DNA of 64,000 nt from Roseomonas nitratireducens. Lineage in GTDB: Bacteria > Pseudomonadota > Alphaproteobacteria > Acetobacterales > Acetobacteraceae. How positions within the stretch are numbered: the first letter of the stretch is position 1; every line of letters begins with the position of its first letter. Shown here piece after piece: positions 61,386-64,000 of the stretch. The notes beneath the pieces were generated by a model. The model worked only from the letters and a program-made list of their open reading frames with translations, searched no databases and was not told the origin of the DNA. Where the stretch lies: contig NZ_JAGIYZ010000019.1 in assembly GCF_017813355.1 (NCBI RefSeq), forward strand, positions 40,680 through 104,679, in the 5' to 3' direction. The translations under genes and the position numbers were made by a program.

Positions 61386-62678
61386 ATGAAGCACCTCGAC
61401 ACAACCGCCCCCGACTTCGAGACACGTTTCGCCGCCCTGCTGGACGAAGCGCGCGAGACGACCGCCCGCGTCGACGCCGCGGTCGCCGGGATCATCGCCG
61501 ACGTCCGCGCCCGCGGCGACGCCGCGCTGGTGGACCTCACCGCCCGCTTCGACGCCTGGACGCCGCGCGATGCCTCGGCGCTGCGCGTGAGTGCGGAGGA
61601 GATCGAGGCCGCCGACGCGCGCATCCCGCCCGACCGCCGAGCCGCGCTGAACATGGCCGCCGAGCGGATCGAGGCCTTCCACCGCGCGCAGCTGCCCGCC
61701 GATCTCGAGATGAAGGACGCGGCCGGGCTGACGCTGGGGATGCGCTGGGGCGCGCTCGATGCCGTCGGCATCTACGTGCCGGGTGGCAAGGCGGCCTATC
61801 CGTCATCGGTGCTGATGAACGCGATCCCGGCGCGCGCCGCCGGCGTCGGGCGCATCGCGATGTGCGTGCCCACGCCGGGCGGCGAGCTGAACCCGCTGGT
61901 GCTGGCGGCGGCCAGGCGCGCCGGCGTGACCGAGGTCTATCGCCTTGGCGGCGCGCAGGCCGTCGCGGCGATGGCCTGGGGCACGGCGTCGATCGCGCCG
62001 GTCGACCGCATCGTCGGCCCCGGCAACGCCTACGTCGCCGAGGCAAAGCGCCAGGTCTTCGGGCGCGTGGGCATCGATTCCATCGCCGGCCCGTCGGAGG
62101 TGGTGGTGATCGCCGATGCGGGGAACGACCCGCGGCACGTGGCGGTCGACCTGCTGGCCCAGGCCGAGCACGACGAGAGCGCCCAGTCGATCCTGGTGAC
62201 GCCGGACGCCGCGCTCGCCGCCGCCGTCGCGGCCGCGGTGGAGGAGGAGCTGCGCAGCCTTCCGCGCGCGGCCATCGCGGCCGAGTCCTGGCGCCGGCAT
62301 GGGGCGATCGTCCTGGTGCGGGACCTCGATGAGGCCGCGGCGCTGACCAACCGGCTGGCGCCGGAGCACCTGCAACTCATGGTGGAACAACCGCGCGCCC
62401 TGCTCGCGCAGATCCGCCATGCCGGGGCGGCCTTCCTCGGCCGCTTCTGCCCGGAGGCGGTGGGCGACTACGTGGCAGGGCCGAACCATGTGCTGCCGAC
62501 GGGGCGGACGGCGCGCTTCGCCTCGGGGCTGTCGGTGTTCGACTTCCTCAAGCGCACAACCTGGGTGGAGGCGGATGCGGCGGCGCTCGCCGCGGTCGGC
62601 CCCGCCGCGGTCGTGCTGGGGGAGGCCGAGGGCCTGACGGCGCATGCGCGCAGCGTCGCCCTGCGGCTTGGTGGTTGA
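61386..62678 (+). CDS. hisD: Histidinol dehydrogenase
   Basis: Catalyses the last two oxidation steps of histidine biosynthesis, L-histidinol to L-histidine with two NAD+; zinc enzyme. The 430-aa product shows [25 protein letters not shown] core ([20 protein letters not shown]), [20 protein letters not shown], the zinc/catalytic region [17 protein letters not shown] and [20 protein letters not shown]. Length is normal. It lies 69 bp after hisG with a stem-loop in the gap. Confidence 0.97.
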   Translation: MKHLDTTAPDFETRFAALLDEARETTARVDAAVAGIIADVRARGDAALVDLTARFDAWTPRDASALRVSAEEIEAADARIPPDRRAALNMAAERIEAFHRAQLPADLEMKDAAGLTLGMRWGALDAVGIYVPGGKAAYPSSVLMNAIPARAAGVGRIAMCVPTPGGELNPLVLAAARRAGVTEVYRLGGAQAVAAMAWGTASIAPVDRIVGPGNAYVAEAKRQVFGRVGIDSIAGPSEVVVIADAGNDPRHVAVDLLAQAEHDESAQSILVTPDAALAAAVAAAVEEELRSLPRAAIAAESWRRHGAIVLVRDLDEAAALTNRLAPEHLQLMVEQPRALLAQIRHAGAAFLGRFCPEAVGDYVAGPNHVLPTGRTARFASGLSVFDFLKRTTWVEADAAALAAVGPAAVVLGEAEGLTAHARSVALRLGG

Positions 62679-62703
62679 CCCGGCGCGGCGCGAGGACCAT
62701 TTT
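62675..62703 (+). promoter_or_regulatory. Candidate infA promoter overlapping the hisD stop
   Basis: TTGACC (62675-62680, containing the hisD TGA) and CATTTT (62698-62703) with a 17-bp spacer, 63 bp before the infA ATG. The -10 match is weak (3 of 6), so this is tentative. Confidence 0.35.
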
Positions 62704-62766
62704 GCGGCGCTTTTCCGCGCCCCCCATTTCCCGCGCGCCTTGTGCGCGCCCATTCAAAGAGGCCCG

Positions 62767-62985
62767 ATGTCTAAGGAAGACATGATCGAGTTCAGCGGGC
62801 AGGTGGTCGAACTGCTGCCCAACGCGATGTTCCGCGTGAAGCTGGACAATGACCACATCGTTCTCGCGCACACGAGCGGCAAGATGCGCAAGAACCGCAT
62901 CCGCGTGCTGGCGGGCGACCGCGTGAACGTGGAGATGACGCCCTACGACCTGACCAAGGGTCGCATCACCTTCCGCTTCAAGTAA
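62767..62985 (+). CDS. infA: Translation initiation factor IF-1
   Basis: A 72-aa OB-fold protein that occupies the ribosomal A site during initiation. Sequence features [40 protein letters not shown] and [20 protein letters not shown] are diagnostic and the length is exact for the family. The ATG at 62767 follows AAGAGGC. It is followed closely by maf (8 bp). Confidence 0.97.
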   Translation: MSKEDMIEFSGQVVELLPNAMFRVKLDNDHIVLAHTSGKMRKNRIRVLAGDRVNVEMTPYDLTKGRITFRFK

Positions 62986-62993
62986 CCGCGCCC

Positions 62994-63581
62994 ATGGCCG
63001 ATGCGCGCCCGCCGCTGGTGCTGGCGAGCGCCAGCCCGCGGCGCCTCGAACTCCTTGCCCGCCTCGGCATCGTGCCGGACCGGGTCCTGCCGACCGACAT
63101 CGACGAGACGCCCTACAAGGGCGAGGTGCCGCGCCCGCACGCGGCAAGGCTCGCGCGCGCCAAGGCGGAGGCCGCCGCGGCGCAGGCGCCGGCCGCCATC
63201 GTGCTCGCCGCGGATACCGTCGTCGGCGTGGGCCGCCGCATCCTGCCGAAGGGGGAGACGGAGGCGCAGGCGCGCGCCTGCCTCGACCTGCTGTCGGGAC
63301 GTCGGCATCGCGTCGTCACCGCCGTGGTGCTCGCGCTGCCCGATGGGCGGCGGCTGTTCCGCAGCGTGGAAAGCCAGGTGACCTTCCAGCGCCTGACGGG
63401 CCAGCAGATGGACGCCTACATCGCGTCGGGCGAATGGCGCGGCAAGGCCGGCGCCTATGCCATCCAGGGCGGCGCGGAAGCCTTCATCCGCTTCCTGTCG
63501 GGCAGCCATTCCAACGTCGTCGGCCTGCCGCTGTTCGAGACCGCGCAGCTGCTGCGGGGGATCGGGTGGCTCACGCCCTGA
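62994..63581 (+). CDS. maf: Maf-type nucleoside triphosphate pyrophosphatase
   Basis: Hydrolyses dTTP/UTP (or modified nucleotides) to monophosphates, a house-cleaning enzyme. The 195-aa product starts ADARPPLVLASASPRRLELL, the Maf signature, then VLAADTVVGVGRRILPKG and LSGRRHRVVTAVVLALPDGR. The GAYAIQGGAEAFIRFLSGSHSNVVGLPL C-terminal motif pattern is complete. It follows infA by 8 bp, and the next gene (RNase E/G type) overlaps its 3' end by 16 bp. Confidence 0.95.
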   Translation: MADARPPLVLASASPRRLELLARLGIVPDRVLPTDIDETPYKGEVPRPHAARLARAKAEAAAAQAPAAIVLAADTVVGVGRRILPKGETEAQARACLDLLSGRRHRVVTAVVLALPDGRRLFRSVESQVTFQRLTGQQMDAYIASGEWRGKAGAYAIQGGAEAFIRFLSGSHSNVVGLPLFETAQLLRGIGWLTP

Positions 63582-64000
63582 TCCTCGTCAGCGCGTCGCC
63601 GGGGGAACGGCGGACGGCGCTGCTGGTCGACGGCACGGCGGTCGAGGCCTGGGTCGAGCGCCCCGCGCGGCCCGACGGCGTGGGTGACCTGCATCGCGGC
63701 CGAGTCGCGGCGGTGGCACCCGCCATGGCCGGCGCCTTCGTGGCGCTGGCCGGCGGCGAGACCGGCTTCCTGCCCGAACGCGAGACCGGCGAGGCCCGCC
63801 GCCCGATCGCCGAGGCGGTGAACGAGGGCATGGCGCTGGCGCTGCGCGTCACGCGCGCCGCGCAGGGCGGCAAGGGGCCGCGCGTCACGGCGCGGCTGAC
63901 GGCGGCCGAGCGCGCCGCCATCGCCGCCGCCCCCGGCACCGGCCCGGCGCTGGTCGCGCGCGGCCCCGCCGCCGCGCTGCGCCTTGCCGCCGCGCATCCG
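63566..64000 (+). CDS. Ribonuclease E/G family protein, 5' part (runs off window)
   Basis: The frame from GTG 63566 is open to the window end (145 codons). Early sequence has AHALILVSASPGERRTALLV, then the S1-like RNA-binding region HRGRVAAVAPAMAGAFVALA and GGETGFLPE. This is the start of RNase G/E-type proteins that follow maf in many alphaproteobacteria. The catalytic and DNase I-like domains lie outside the window, so RNase G versus a shorter relative cannot be told. It overlaps maf by 16 bp, suggesting coupled translation. Confidence 0.85.
   Translation, partial: MAHALILVSASPGERRTALLVDGTAVEAWVERPARPDGVGDLHRGRVAAVAPAMAGAFVALAGGETGFLPERETGEARRPIAEAVNEGMALALRVTRAAQGGKGPRVTARLTAAERAAIAAAPGTGPALVARGPAAALRLAAAHP

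Overview
The window is GC-rich DNA from an alphaproteobacterium, most likely Rhodospirillales/Acetobacteraceae (Roseomonas-like). This is inferred from protein style, short-form HisG, and the gene orders trmD-rimM-rpsP-ffh and murA-hisG-hisD-infA-maf-RNase G. Species cannot be fixed by eye.

Core chromosome, left part (1-30027). On the minus strand lie thrS-infC (infC very probably starts at ATA, the rare start codon class typical of IF3) and ffh-rpsP-rimM-trmD. Next come two LPS-type glycosyltransferases and a small catabolic cluster (lactonase-like metallo-hydrolase, hydroxyisobutyrate-type dehydrogenase, carboxymuconolactone decarboxylase-like protein, haloacetate dehalogenase-like hydrolase). 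They are followed by a partner-switching module (FHA-PP2C phosphatase, STAS antagonist, RsbW-like kinase), GNAT proteins, two aspartate-type aminotransferases and a polyamine-type ABC transporter. From 22487 to 26964 there is an isolated phage tail-spike and lysis cassette (tail spike, muramidase-like protein with membrane tail, overlapping spanin pair). A translationally coupled pair follows: an RsbQ-like hydrolase and a PAS-PAS-GGDEF-EAL protein.

Accessory region (30028-58422). An intact tRNA-Thr(GGT) gene sits at 58375-58449 on the minus strand. Its 3' half is repeated perfectly (48 bp) at 38188 and partly (23 bp) at 30028. These repeats bound two tandem integrative elements whose integrases diverge from the middle repeat. 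Element B (30028-38187) carries a reverse transcriptase behind a long structured non-coding leader, a serine recombinase and a run of small unknown proteins. This arrangement resembles antiphage reverse transcriptase (DRT/UG) systems. Element A (38188-58374) has the order integrase, AlpA-like regulator, AEP-type primase, P4-like helicase, an origin-like inverted repeat, small-terminase-like protein and serine recombinase. It has no capsid or tail genes, as expected of a phage satellite (PICI-like). Its cargo is a type I restriction-modification operon with three extra coupled genes between hsdS and hsdR, plus unknown genes and an AT-rich XRE regulator.

Core chromosome, right part (58450-64000). 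The conserved order resumes with dcd, murA, hisG, hisD, infA, maf and an RNase E/G gene that runs off the window.

Working picture: a tRNA-Thr hotspot has accumulated two defence-bearing elements by sequential insertion. The most interesting pieces are the reverse transcriptase with its leader, the satellite-like replication and packaging module, and the expanded type I operon.
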